From: Folioceros fuciformis
Taxonomy: Eukaryota > Anthocerotophyta > Anthocerotopsida > Anthocerotales
Length of the DNA stretch: 64,000 nt
Direction of reading: 5' to 3'
Assembly (NCBI GenBank): GCA_049999805.1
Contig: JBNGIO010006191.1
Span: 234,578 to 298,577, forward strand
Shown here: positions 22,389 through 32,690 of the stretch, piece by piece
Position numbering within the stretch: position 1 is the stretch's first letter
Layout: each line of letters starts with the position of its first letter
Position numbers and translations under genes: made by a program
The notes under the pieces: model-generated
Seen by the model: the letters and a program-made list of their open reading frames with translations, nothing else
Database searches by the model: none
Told to the model about the DNA's origin: nothing

Positions 22389-24142
22389 GACGTCGCCAGC
22401 AGCTGTGAACACGACGCCGGCAGTTCCAAGCTTGCCTCAAGGGACGGGGATGGGGATGAGATGACAGCAACAGCAGGCTGCTGGCTTGGCAGGCAAGCGA
22501 CCTGCTGATGAGCAGAGCAAGGCGGTGGTTGAAAGCAGTGTGCCGCCGGGAAGAGGTGCACTCGCGCAGAGCAGATTTGCGCACGCGTGCGTGCTTGTGC
22601 AGTTGCAGACTGTTAAGAGTTGGAGAATTGAGCAGGCAGTAGCAGGCAGGAGGGCGGGCGGGTCAGGGTCGTCCGGCCAAAAGTAACACCACACCAATTC
22701 CTCGTGTGCTGGTGCCTAGAGTAGCCACAATGTGTGCCTGTCAGTGCGGCTCAGGCTAGCCCTGAGCCTGAGCTAGAGCCAGAGCCAGAGCCAGAGCCTG
22801 AGCCCCTTGCCAGCAGCCACTGAGCTCGCTGCCCGCTGTGTTCCGCGTGCGGGATCAACAGACACCTGCTCCGGATCCTCTCAAGAGGGCAGATTCTGGA
22901 TGGAGATGGAACACTGATCTACTATGCTGCTCACAGGCAGCCAATGGGCCATGATGTTGTGACGCACCGGTCTCTTATAAGCAGGGCCAGGTTCTTGGTG
23001 CCTTTGCACTCACTCTACGGCTACCGCAGCTACAGAGCTATACTGACAACAGGTAGACGGACGGACGGACGGACGGACGGCCAGGGGGGGCAATGACGTT
23101 CGCGCTCTGTTATCAGCTGGCAATGAGAGGCATTGTCCGTCTTATCATCACGTGACACGAAGTTGGGCTGTGATCCCCCCCACACCTCCCGGTTACCACG
23201 GTCGGATAACGACACCCATCAGAAATGCTGAGTGTGTATGTACATACAGCGGTTTACACAGCGTGGTCTCAGCTCACGTCTCGTCTGTTCAACACAGAAA
23301 GAATAATCTCAACACAGAAAGCACACCTGCCAGCAGCAGCGGGGCGTGGCCAACAGCGCGAGCGTGAAAGCGGCCGGTCGGCAGGGTCGTGGAGTCCATG
23401 CACATGGACCCGCCTTCGCTGCGTCGCGGCATAGAATTCGTGTGACACCCTACCTACCGTCTTGGTACCCTTGTCCCCTCGCCCGGACCCAACCGACTTT
23501 AACCCTTGTCACCGACCAACATAGCCAGGGCGCCCAGGCAGGCATGGTTTCCCATTACGCACCCCGCCTTGTAGCAGCCCAAGGTATCTGCAATCCATGG
23601 CGCTACGTCTCTTCATGTGAGGCATCACCTTCGGGCGTGGATCCCAGATCACCCTACCTGCCCACCTCATCATTGCAAACAAGCTGCTTAACCCAACTTC
23701 CACTACAGGTAAGGAACAACCGAGGGACATCTTTACTTCCTCTCGAGCTACTGTACAAGTCGCAGCCAACCTAGTAGCTAGGAAAATGGAACTTGTAGAC
23801 CATAACAAGGAGGATGCCAAACACATGCGACACCCCCTCCAGGCCAAGAATTGGCGAAAATGCTAACCCGCCCACTACAATAACGAGGCCAGGGTCTGCC
23901 AAGCTCAAATTGCTGCAAAACACACACCAGTACAGCAACCAACATTTGCCACTGTCAAACACGGCGCACACCCACTGCAGCCAGCGCAAACCACTACACA
24001 TATCCAATGTTCCTCAAAAAGATTGTACGCATACTGCATTACGTTGGTGGTGCGCGACTTACACAGCTTGGGTTACACATGCCAACTTGCACCAACCACT
24101 GCGCCTGCGTCACTACTAGTCCTTCCTAACAAATTGCCTTCC
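22389..24142. other. Intergenic: SWEET upstream region and U2AF 3' flank
   Basis: It holds a GAGCCA/GAGCCT hexamer run (about 22,759-22,805), a (GGAC)n tetramer run (23,055-23,081) and TTATAAG near 22,975. Overlapping frames at 23,152-24,119 are low-quality shadows. No RNA gene was recognised. The last few hundred bases should be the U2AF 3' untranslated region. Confidence 0.45.
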
Positions 24143-27100
24143 TCAAGCCCCGTAATCCCCTCTTGCAAAATTTTCTTCAGGGTAGTACACTGCAACCACA
24201 GAGTTCCCTCCGAATTTGCGCCCGTTCAGCATGCTCCTTGCTTTTGCCGCTTCTACTATTTCAGTGTACTCAACAAACACCTGCGGGTTTGCACACAAAA
24301 TACTCACGAGTTAAAAGTTAGGAATATTGAAATGGAGCGTCTGTTGCACGTCGCACGGGTGCCAGCGTTTTGTGCAGTACCTTTCCAACTCCAGGGACAT
24401 CTTCACCCGTCCTGGGCCGAGGTATGACTAGGTTAACAATATTCCCTGGTGACACAACACCACCACGAGCACCATCCAACAAGTAGTTAGCTCAACACAG
24501 CAAACAGAATTGAAACGAAAACACACATAAACACCGATCGCTACCATATTTCCCACACTCTTCCTTCATGTCCTCCAAGATCTCCTCATACTCCTCATCT
24601 TCTCTCAACTCATCAGCAGTTACGACCTGGGCCAACACGAAAATCTCAGTACTTTTCTCCCATACACCGCCGTACTGGGAATGTGCTAAATTTCACAACA
24701 ACATTCTTCACCTGAGTTAAGCACACCACTTTCGTAGCATTTTCAGAAATAGGTGACAGACCATTGCCCATGCCTGCCACCATACCAGGCATTAAACCAG
24801 GCATCCCTGGCATAAGCCCAGGCAAGTTCCCTAGCGGGAGGGCATTTGCTCCACTAGCCTGTAACGCAAGCTTCTGCGGCACAGGATACGAAATAAGAAT
24901 AAAGCTGTACTCAGACCACTGGCTGGTGCTTGCACTAGCTGAATGCTGACCTGCAAGGCAATGCAAGCACCAGATTGATGATTACCTGCAAAGCAATTTG
25001 TTGCTGGGCTTGCGCCAACACGTTCGCTTGATCAGGCTTCGGCTGTCCACTGCTGACATCCAATCACTTTCAGAGCTCAGCCAGAACATAACATGCAAGG
25101 CATCATGACAACCGAAACCTGACACCTACAGCAACCTAGACAACTTATGGCCCCATTCGAAGACACCCATAATAATGCAAAAGACATGCATGACTACATG
25201 TGCAAGTGTTTGCTGTGACCAGTATACCCAAACCAAACAACGTTGCGCTCACGTCCTCCGGCACCTTCAAGAGCTACCGGCAGGTTCTCCAATAACTATG
25301 TTGACCTACTAAGACTGGACCCTGACTTGCATACACATGTGTGAGTTGACATATGCCAACCTCGCAGTGGCACGGCGGACTGTCAAAGTCTTGTCATCCA
25401 TTTTCATGCCATTAAGCGTTGCACAGGCTATGTCCACAACTGAAGGATCCTGCACATTAAGCATGCAAATCACAAGCAGACAGGGAGTAAGATCAAAGCA
25501 TAACCCCACCTGGCTGTCGCCCGACGCACGGTTAAGGTCTTATCACCCATTTTCAAACCATTAAGCGCAGCACAGGCAACATCTGTTACGGACGTCTCCT
25601 GCATGTTTTATCGCAGTTGGGACAGATCCCAAATATAGGTTAGTGCAGTTAAGTTAGAACACAGAGTATCCCTTCAGTCCTAGACACAGTTAACACAGCT
25701 GCTGCTGTGGGAAGCTCCTGTACTACATGGAAATCCAGCAGTCACAATAATGTGACAACGGCTGTTGCCAGCAACCTCAGCCGCCGTCAAGCACCTGATC
25801 AGCTCTTGTTGTATCTATTCATACGCACAAATCCCACATCACACAGGGAAAGCAAGTTGCTACAGTACCTGGTAGACACAAAATCCGTAACCCTTTGAAT
25901 TTCCAGTGTCCCGATCTTTGACAAGGTCGAAACCTCGCAACGGGCTGCAAACAAGAAGGTTATCTATAGTAAGCAACGCAAAAAGTACTTATCCCCTCGC
26001 CTTCTAAACCACTGAACTCAGCCAACGACCTTGTTCCAAAGTCAACTCACCCAAAAGATTCCAACAACTCCTTAATCTGAATCTCCGTTAAATAATATGG
26101 CAGCCCTCCCACAAATATTCGATCTGGGCCATCTGCTCCCCCCGCCGCGCTGCTACAAGAAGTGATAGAATACTTGGGAGCAGGTTAGTAGGCACATACA
26201 GTTCACTGCCGCCATCAGCAAATAACCAGACTACACCTTACTGGAATTCTAATTAAACATGAGAATTGAAATGTACTCACCCAGGTGTCAGGCCGACAGC
26301 AGCAAGATTCAGATGTGCACTGGGCTGACTGGGCCCAAGAGTAGCTGCCATCGATGGATTGTAGTCACTTGGCCTCCTTACCCTCACAGACACCCCCTGT
26401 CCAAAGGGCAAGAACATCTGAGGATGAGAAGGAGCAAGCATGCTGGAAACAATGCTGAAAAAGCCATCAGAGTAACCACCTCAAATATGATGCCATCCAG
26501 AGCCATTGCATTACTTGCTTCTTCTACAGTTCGCATCTCAACAAATGCAAACTTCTTTTCTTGATTGATATATACATTTACCACAGCATCCCCTAAGGCC
26601 AATGCAAGTAGTCAATTTAGGAGAAGAGTCAAGAGGGCAAGTCACACTGAAATACACGGGATCAAAACCACAAACGAGGCTCAACAATTTTGAAGATACC
26701 TGGTCCAGCAGTGTTCCCACCAACAGCCGCCATGACCTGACTGAAAAATGTTGCAATAGTCTGAACAGACAAAGAATCAGCTCGGAGTAGAAGTGACCAT
26801 CGTAACACAGAGTGGAAAAGCTGAAAAGCAATTATGCAAGCTGTAGGTTTTCCTGAAAACGCACCTGCTCGTTTGCCATCGGTGGCAAGCCACCCACATA
26901 AACTCTTCGCGCATGTCTTGTGGCCTACATGACACAGGGTACTCAGTCCGTGTCACATACTATCGATGCAGTTAAGCAGCTGGAGACAATCAAACGACAA
27001 GCCCACCTGCTGCGTCATTGCCTGCGCAGGCATCGCTGGCATTCCCCCAAACTGCAATGTGGTTTCCATCACAACTTTTAAAGCAGCACGGGAAACTCTT

Positions 27101-29153
27101 TTGAAAGCAGGATAAATATAAAACAGTGGCAGCTAATGCAGCTCACAGCAGCCTACGCAAGGGCGAGCGAATAATGCAGCCCCATGTGCAACAGAAACTT
27201 GAGATTCTAAACACTAATTAACTAAGTAGGAGGATACCTGAGTTCCACCGAAAGAAAACATTCCTGGAAACACTCCAGCCATCGGTTGAGACATCCCTGG
27301 TATCTGGCCTGCATTACGACAAGTCCCAATTTAACATACACTTAAGATCCGTTACCATAGATTCTCAGACGCAATACAAATCATTACCAAGAGGTGACAG
27401 GTTGCTGCCGGGATTCATAGCTGCAGTTTGAAGCATCCCTGCTTGCATATTTATCAATGAACCTCAGGAACTTAACTGTCAGCTGACATTCTATATGCAC
27501 AGCACTTTTTGTTCAAAAGCGCTATATAGCGGGTGAAGATAAATATCCACCAACTAATGTGTTTCAGTCCCTCGTTGTACATACAAGCCATTGGATGCAC
27601 GCTCGTGGTTGGGGACAGAAGGCCATTGGGCTCCTGATGCCTTCCGCCCACAAAGCATACAAAGACAACCACAAACGACAACAAACCAGAAAAAGACAAA
27701 CAAACAAGCAAACAGTCTCCTCAGTGCTAGTCCAAATCAAGGACGATAGACCAATCAAGCTAAATTGAACAACTTGAAGTGCTATCTACAATTATGAACA
27801 GGATTCCTCCACATATACTAAAAGCCTATCCACTCCAACACTGACCTTGATAGCCACCATGCATGTGGTAAACCCTAAAGACTAGCGAATTCTGTTCCAA
27901 CTAAAGACATAGGGATAAATTGAAGGAGGATATGATATAAAACGGACCTGGAATAGCAGCTCCTGGAACGACTGTTGCACCTGGTGGAGCCATATCAAAG
28001 CCACTAGTCCTCTTGCTGCAACAGATTGAGAACTTGAGTGAGAATTACAAGCAAAGTGGAAAATTCACCATGGCGACGTCCAGCCTACAACAGACAAGAC
28101 GTACCTTCTCCTATCCCGGGACGGTGACCTCGATCGCGAACGAGACCGGGAGAAGTCACGAGGAGACCGGGATCGGTGTCGGTGTCGCCTGTCTCTCTCT
28201 CGATCATATTCTCGGCTCCGCCTGTAGTACAAAGCGAACACTTCTCAAAACAGGATCCATAAAGAAAAACATCCAAGATGGCCAGGAAAAAGTTGAAAAA
28301 CTTCATGCACACAAAGGTTGTTACATAGAAAAATCAGCTGGTAGATCACCTTTCCCGATCATGACTTCTGTGTCTGTCCGTCCGATGATCCCTTTCAATT
28401 CTGTCACCCCTGTCTCCCCTATCCCGATCTCTGTCATCTCTGTGCCTACGATCCCGCTCTCTTTCCCGGTCCTTATCTCTGCTTTTCTCCCGCTCTCTGT
28501 CCGGCTCACGAGAGGATCGCTGATGATTAAATAAAAAGTCAGCAAAACAACAGCATGCGTCCAAACCAAATACTGTGATACTCACTGCTCCTTAACCGTT
28601 CTTCTTCAAAACTAAGCACAGAAAGGAACAACGGCAAACACAGAAAACCCAATCAGATTCTACCGAGGCGTTGCTTGAGTGCCATTCGCTCAAAATCAAT
28701 GCAAAACTTGAACAAGCAAAACACGGTTCAGCGGAGTGAATCGCAACAAGCAGCCCCACTCCGCACCAAGCGGATGCAAGACTAGAAAGCTAGGTCGCCA
28801 ACCAGCATTAGCGATGACGCCCTTGGCCTAGATCAACCCTAAAGTGCAAAACGACCTAGCAAGCAAGGGTTGTGGGAGATTTCGAGCAACCCGGATGCAC
28901 GACGGAAGCCCAGGCTGCAAATCGCAATGAGGTGCAAAGAGAAGGAGCGAGAAGCGGCAAGCAGCACAGACGGACATCAAACCGGCCACCCTAACACTGA
29001 AAATCTTGGCTATACCTCCCGCTCCCGACCTCCGTTCTCACGCTCCGCGTGCAGCTCGTAAGCCGGCATAGCCCCGTATTCTCCATGGCCGCCCCTAGGG
29101 CCGGGCGAGTTCCCGTCCTCATACTGGCCGCCTCCATCCTCGTGGCCAGCCAT
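24143..29153 (-). CDS. U2AF65: U2AF large subunit (U2AF65), pre-mRNA splicing factor
   Basis: With the upstream version of the duplicated exon, 19 exons give 595 residues: 29153-29016, 28519-28350, 28221-28105, 28015-27948, 27438-27388, 27308-27238, 27051-27007, 26924-26865, 26760-26700, 26592-26480, 26396-26281, 26152-26051, 25944-25869, 25598-25510, 25049-24986, 24873-24712, 24626-24545, 24445-24381, 24280-24143. Order: RS/RD-rich domain (about 47-140), the U2AF35-contact segment SKRTSGFDMAPP, a Met/Gly/Pro linker, RRM1 (RNP2 VYVGGL 227-232; RNP1 near 273-280), RRM2 (IFVGGL; KGYGFCVY), and a C-terminal UHM with the R571-K-F573 motif. It binds the polypyrimidine tract and recruits U2 snRNP in the nucleus. 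Introns 1 and 4 are about 500 bases. An alternative copy of the exon at 25510-25598 lies downstream (separate entry). Confidence 0.95.
25361..25449 (-). other. U2AF65: Duplicated, probably mutually exclusive exon of U2AF65 (RRM2 end)
   Basis: This 89-base segment has a CAG acceptor before 25,449, a GT donor (GTTGGC) after 25,361, and an open frame reading DPSVVDIACATLNGMKMDDK then TLTVRRATA. The exon at 25,510-25,598 is also 89 bases, in the same phase, and reads ETSVTDVACAALNGLKMGDK then TLTVRRATA. They share 22 of 29 codons' amino acids but only about 70% of bases, and most differences are synonymous. Both join in frame to exons 13 and 15; including both would shift the frame. The intervening DNA is 60 bases (25,450-25,509). 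The exon encodes alpha-helix 2 and the last strand of RRM2. Confidence 0.85.
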
Positions 29154-29518
29154 CGCTAACAGCCTCGCCGTGGCTGCGTGTTTCGTCGGACTTAGCCAAG
29201 ATGTGTCGAGAGTGCTGCACAAGAGCAGGATAAACCCTCCCTCGAGGGACACCAAGGGCTCGTACAGAGAGTTTATACAACACAAGCCAAGCTTGGCTTG
29301 GTTTCCGGTTTGATTTATCATTCAGCAAAACTTTATTACCAACCTGGGTAGCCAGCTATCTAGGGCTTCGTCCCTAAAACTGGAACGTTCCCCTTTCCAG
29401 GGAAAGGATGGACTATCTAACCGAGAGAAGGAAAACGGGGGGAGATTAGGTACAATCTCAGCCGAGCTAGCTGCAGTGCAGAGTGCAGATGCGAAAAGGC
29501 ACCGACATCCCCTCAATG
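29154..29518. other. Intergenic: U2AF65 upstream and AKR 3' flank
   Basis: The U2AF promoter and 5' untranslated region should fall here. No distinctive element or gene was seen. Confidence 0.4.
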
Positions 29519-30876
29519 TTAATCCGCGTCTTCGCAGTCTTCAGTTTCAGGAACTGCTTGCAGAGGTCCATCTTCTGATTGATACGAAAAGGTGCTGTCG
29601 ATCATACGAACCTGAGGTTCCATGGTGTTGATCATGTTCCAGTCCTCGTCGGATAAGGACCAGTTGAGGACATCGAAGTTGGATGCAATTCGGTCGGGTC
29701 TGAGACTGCGAGGTAGCACACTGGTTCCTCGTTGTACCCCCCAACGCAAGATCACCTGCCCACAGGTAGAGGACAGACGTGTCAAAGAGTGGTGGGGAGC
29801 ATGAAGCAGCGTTTCTTCGGTTAAAGGCATGAGCAGTTTGCAAAGACGGGATCTCCTACCTGAGCAGGAGTCCTTTTTAAACGGTCTGCGACCTCAGCAA
29901 CAACGGAAGTCCGAAGCATGGGTGCATGTACAGAGCAGGATCGGGAGAAGGTGATGGCGTTAGAAGAGGAAGGCTCAGGCTCATCTTCTCCAGACATGTA
30001 GCCGGCGGTAGTCTCCAGATTGCTGCCAGGAATTCCAAGGGGAGTGTGAGCCGAAACATGGATGCCCTGTGACTGGCAGTAGTCGATCAATTCGTCCTGC
30101 CTCCAATACGGATGCAACTCAACCTGCCACGGTCAGGCAAAGACATCCCATGAGCAATAAGCTGACTCACAGCAGGCGAGGCGAGGCGAGGCGAGCCATT
30201 ACGACGGCAAGGGTGGTGATGATAACTCCAACACATGAATCGGACCATGTCATCCAGACGATGCAGGAAAAATTAAAATTAAAACGTTTGTTAGAAGAAT
30301 GCGCACCTGATTCACTGCCGGAACCACGTTTGCAACGCTAAGTATCTCTTCCACTTGAGAGATGGAGAAGTTGCTGAGTCCGATAGCCCTGGCCACCCCC
30401 TTCTCCACCAAACCCTCCATGGCAAGCCAAGTTTCCTCCAGCCGCCGAGACGGTTTGATCATCAACTCCCCTCCCGCCTTCCTGCTAGGAGGATCCGTGG
30501 CATCCCCTATGGACGGCAGGACCGGCCAGTGCAGCAGGTAGAGGTCCAAGTACTCGAGCCCTAGATTCTTGAGAGAAATCTTGACAGAGTCTTCGACTCT
30601 TTTAGGTGCATTGGTGGTGCACCAGAGCTTGGAGGTGACGAACACTTCCTCCCGCCGCAGCTTGGGCTTGGGGCCAGAGAAGGCATCACGAAGGGCCTGG
30701 CCGACCTCCACCTCGTTCCCATACAGATGCGCGCAATCCACATGCCGGTAGCCGACATCCAAGGCCGTGGCCACAGCAGCCCTGCAAGAGGCACCGTCAG
30801 CCTGCCAGGTCCCCAGTCCCACAGCTGGAATTAAGGCTCCCGTGTTGAGCACAAAGTAATCCTTGTCCCGATCCAT
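29519..30876 (-). CDS. Aldo-keto reductase (NADPH-dependent, AKR4-like)
   Basis: Three exons, 30876-30307, 30123-29860 and 29755-29519, give 356 residues. The start is the first in-frame ATG; the frame upstream begins only with TTG. The (beta/alpha)8 barrel signature is complete: GLGTWQ (21-25), catalytic D47, Y52, K83 (TSKLW) and H116 (LLHWP), then [19 protein letters not shown] at the exon 1/2 junction, and [17 protein letters not shown] in exon 3 (NADP 2'-phosphate-binding region). Residues around 225-260 contain a longer acidic, serine-rich loop than usual ([11 protein letters not shown]). It should reduce aldehydes or ketones in the cytosol; the substrate is not inferable. No organelle signal is visible. 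Confidence 0.93.
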
Positions 30877-31595
30877 GGCCCTCCCTCCCGCAACGGCCCA
30901 CCCCAATCCAATGCGATAAATAAATAAAATGTGGCGCAGTTGCTGCTGCTCGCGACCGATGGCACCTTCCCGTTGTTGTTGCTGCAGCTGGTCCCCGCAT
31001 CCGCACGGGCTGCTCCTGCTCCTACTGCTGCTCGCTCACTCCGCGTCCGATGTAGGGTTAGCGATCACAGCACGCGTGTGTGTTGCTGCCTGCACCATTT
31101 TCCATTTTCCAAGATCTCGCCTCCCCCAACCTCCGCATACAGTGTGGGCAGGCAGGCACGGCTCCCACGCTGCTCCCGGCACACAGCGCCTGGTGAAAAG
31201 GGCAAGGCAAGGCCAGGCAAGGCAAGTCTTGGAAGCCGAAGTAGGCTTGTGTGGTTTTGCGGTAGGCAGGAGGGAAGCAAGGGCTGGTAACGATGCAATT
31301 GCGCCTATGTTACTCACTGCAGTTTGCAGCTGCCCCTGCCGCGGCCGCTGTGACTCCAGCTGCAGGCGACGGGAGAAGAAAGTGGGCCAGCAGCCGGGCT
31401 AAGCCGACATTTGCTGGGAACCTTCTCCGGCATGGCCGTTGATCATGGAAATTCGGGTGGCGCAGGGTCCCAGAGCTTCGCATCCGACAGCAACACGCGC
31501 ACACCACTGCGCTGCATTTGCGTTTAACCGCCGCCATCTGGACCCATCTGCTATTTTAGACCCCCCCTTCTCCCACCGATGGCTTGGGTTCCCCG
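30877..31595. promoter_or_regulatory. Upstream region of the AKR gene
   Basis: The ATAAATAAATAAAAT run at 30,915-30,930 sits about 40 bases upstream of the ATG on the reverse strand. It continues into GC-rich, CT/GC-repetitive sequence. No other gene is recognised. Confidence 0.4.
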
Positions 31596-31596
31596 C

Positions 31597-31673
31597 GGAT
31601 GGGATGGGATGGGATGGGATGGGATGGGATGGGATGGGATGGGATGGGATGGGATGGGATGGGATGGGATGGG
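31597..31673 (+). repeat. (ATGGG)n microsatellite, about 15 copies
   Basis: Uninterrupted GGGAT pentamers; the 79- and 91-codon frames over it are artefacts of the repeat. The G-triplet-rich strand could adopt a quadruplex. Confidence 0.95.
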
Positions 31674-32160
31674 CCTGACTCGGTACCTACGTACAAAGCA
31701 TGCATGCCAAACGTACACATCGTCAGCCGTTGCTTCCAGCACATCAATTTTGCTCTAATGTGAGCTCTCCTGCACCGTTGTTTCCTTTGACACATACATA
31801 CGATGATTGCCAAACCTTGTTTATTTGTCATTTGTTAGTATTAGGAGTAGAGGTGGATCATTTTGCTGTAACCACACGGATGTGGTTGGGCAGTAGATTC
31901 CACAATTTGAAATGTGGGGTTGGGCAGTAGATTCCACAATTTGAAATGTGGCTTAGGGAATAGACGAGCCTTTGGTGAAGAAAGTAGAGCAGTTTCTTGA
32001 ACATGGAATTCAAAGCAACCTTCATTGAGAAAGTACAGCGGCTTCTAGCACATGAAATTCAAAGGCACTTTCATTCAAATGCACATTCATTCAGAAAGTA
32101 GAGTGGCTTCTAGCACATGGAATTCAAATGCACCTTCGTTGAGAAAGTAGAGCGGCTTCT

Positions 32161-32170
32161 NNNNNNNNNN
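32161..32170. other. Assembly gap (10 N)
   Basis: Ten Ns within the minisatellite array of copy B. Confidence 0.95.
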
Positions 32171-32412
32171 TTGAGAAAGTAGAGCGGCTTCTACCACATG
32201 GAATTCAAATGCACCTTTGTTCAGAAAGTAGAGCAGCTTCCAGTACATGGAATTCGAATGCACCTTTGTTCAAAAAGTAGAGCAGCTTCTACCACATGGA
32301 ATTCAAAAGCACCTTTGTCACCTTTTGTCAAAACAGTGATAAACAATCAACCACGTTGCCTAGAGAAACCGTTCCACAACAATCTCTGATCGACTTCTAG
32401 CATATGGAATTC

Positions 32413-32422
32413 NNNNNNNNNN
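32413..32422. other. Assembly gap (10 N)
   Basis: A second ten-N gap inside copy B, again at a repeat-unit boundary (after GGAATTC). Confidence 0.95.
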
Positions 32423-32690
32423 TGTCACCTTTTGTCAAAGCAGTGATAAACAATCAACCACGTTGCCTAGAGAAACCGTTCCATAGTAATCTCTAAGCCA
32501 AAGCATACTCCAATCTCACACCCGTCGACTATATGCATCGCCAAAGATCAGCATGCTCCAAGCTCTCTGGAGCATACTTCGATCTCACAACAACAAACCA
32601 TATGCGCGCCACATAAGATCATATGTTCCAAGCCAAAATATTCTCTAGTCTTGATGCGGCTAACCCTATTGATGCAACCAACTATAAGCA

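Larger units (their letters stand above)
31900..32690 (+). repeat. Minisatellite-bearing dispersed repeat, copy B
   Basis: It has the same modules, order and orientation as the copy at 19.56-20.34 kb. A duplicated TGGGCAGTAGATTCCACAAT segment at the left edge (31,889 and 31,922) is followed by at least five GAAAGTAGAGCRGCTTCTAG units, the GTCAAAGCAGTGATAAACAATC and GTTGCCTAGAGAAACC modules, then the CCAAAGCATACTCCAATCTC tail, ending near 32,645. The tail is almost identical to copy A over about 170 bases. It is interrupted by two gaps. Confidence 0.85.

Noticed and set aside
25361-25449. Interpreting the second RRM2 exon as a dead duplicate
   Set aside because: It keeps length, phase, both splice dinucleotides and an open frame while being about 30% different in bases, with mostly synonymous changes; a dead copy would not be expected to keep all of these.
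29010-29321. Extension of the U2AF65 N-terminus upstream of 29,153
   Set aside because: The residues upstream of MAGHEDGG show no U2AF similarity and the ATG at 29,151-29,153 gives the expected start of the RS-rich region.
31439-31831. MGWDGMGWDG and IPSHPIPSHP frames on both strands
   Set aside because: Artefacts of the (ATGGG)n pentamer, which is open in all frames by chance of its sequence.
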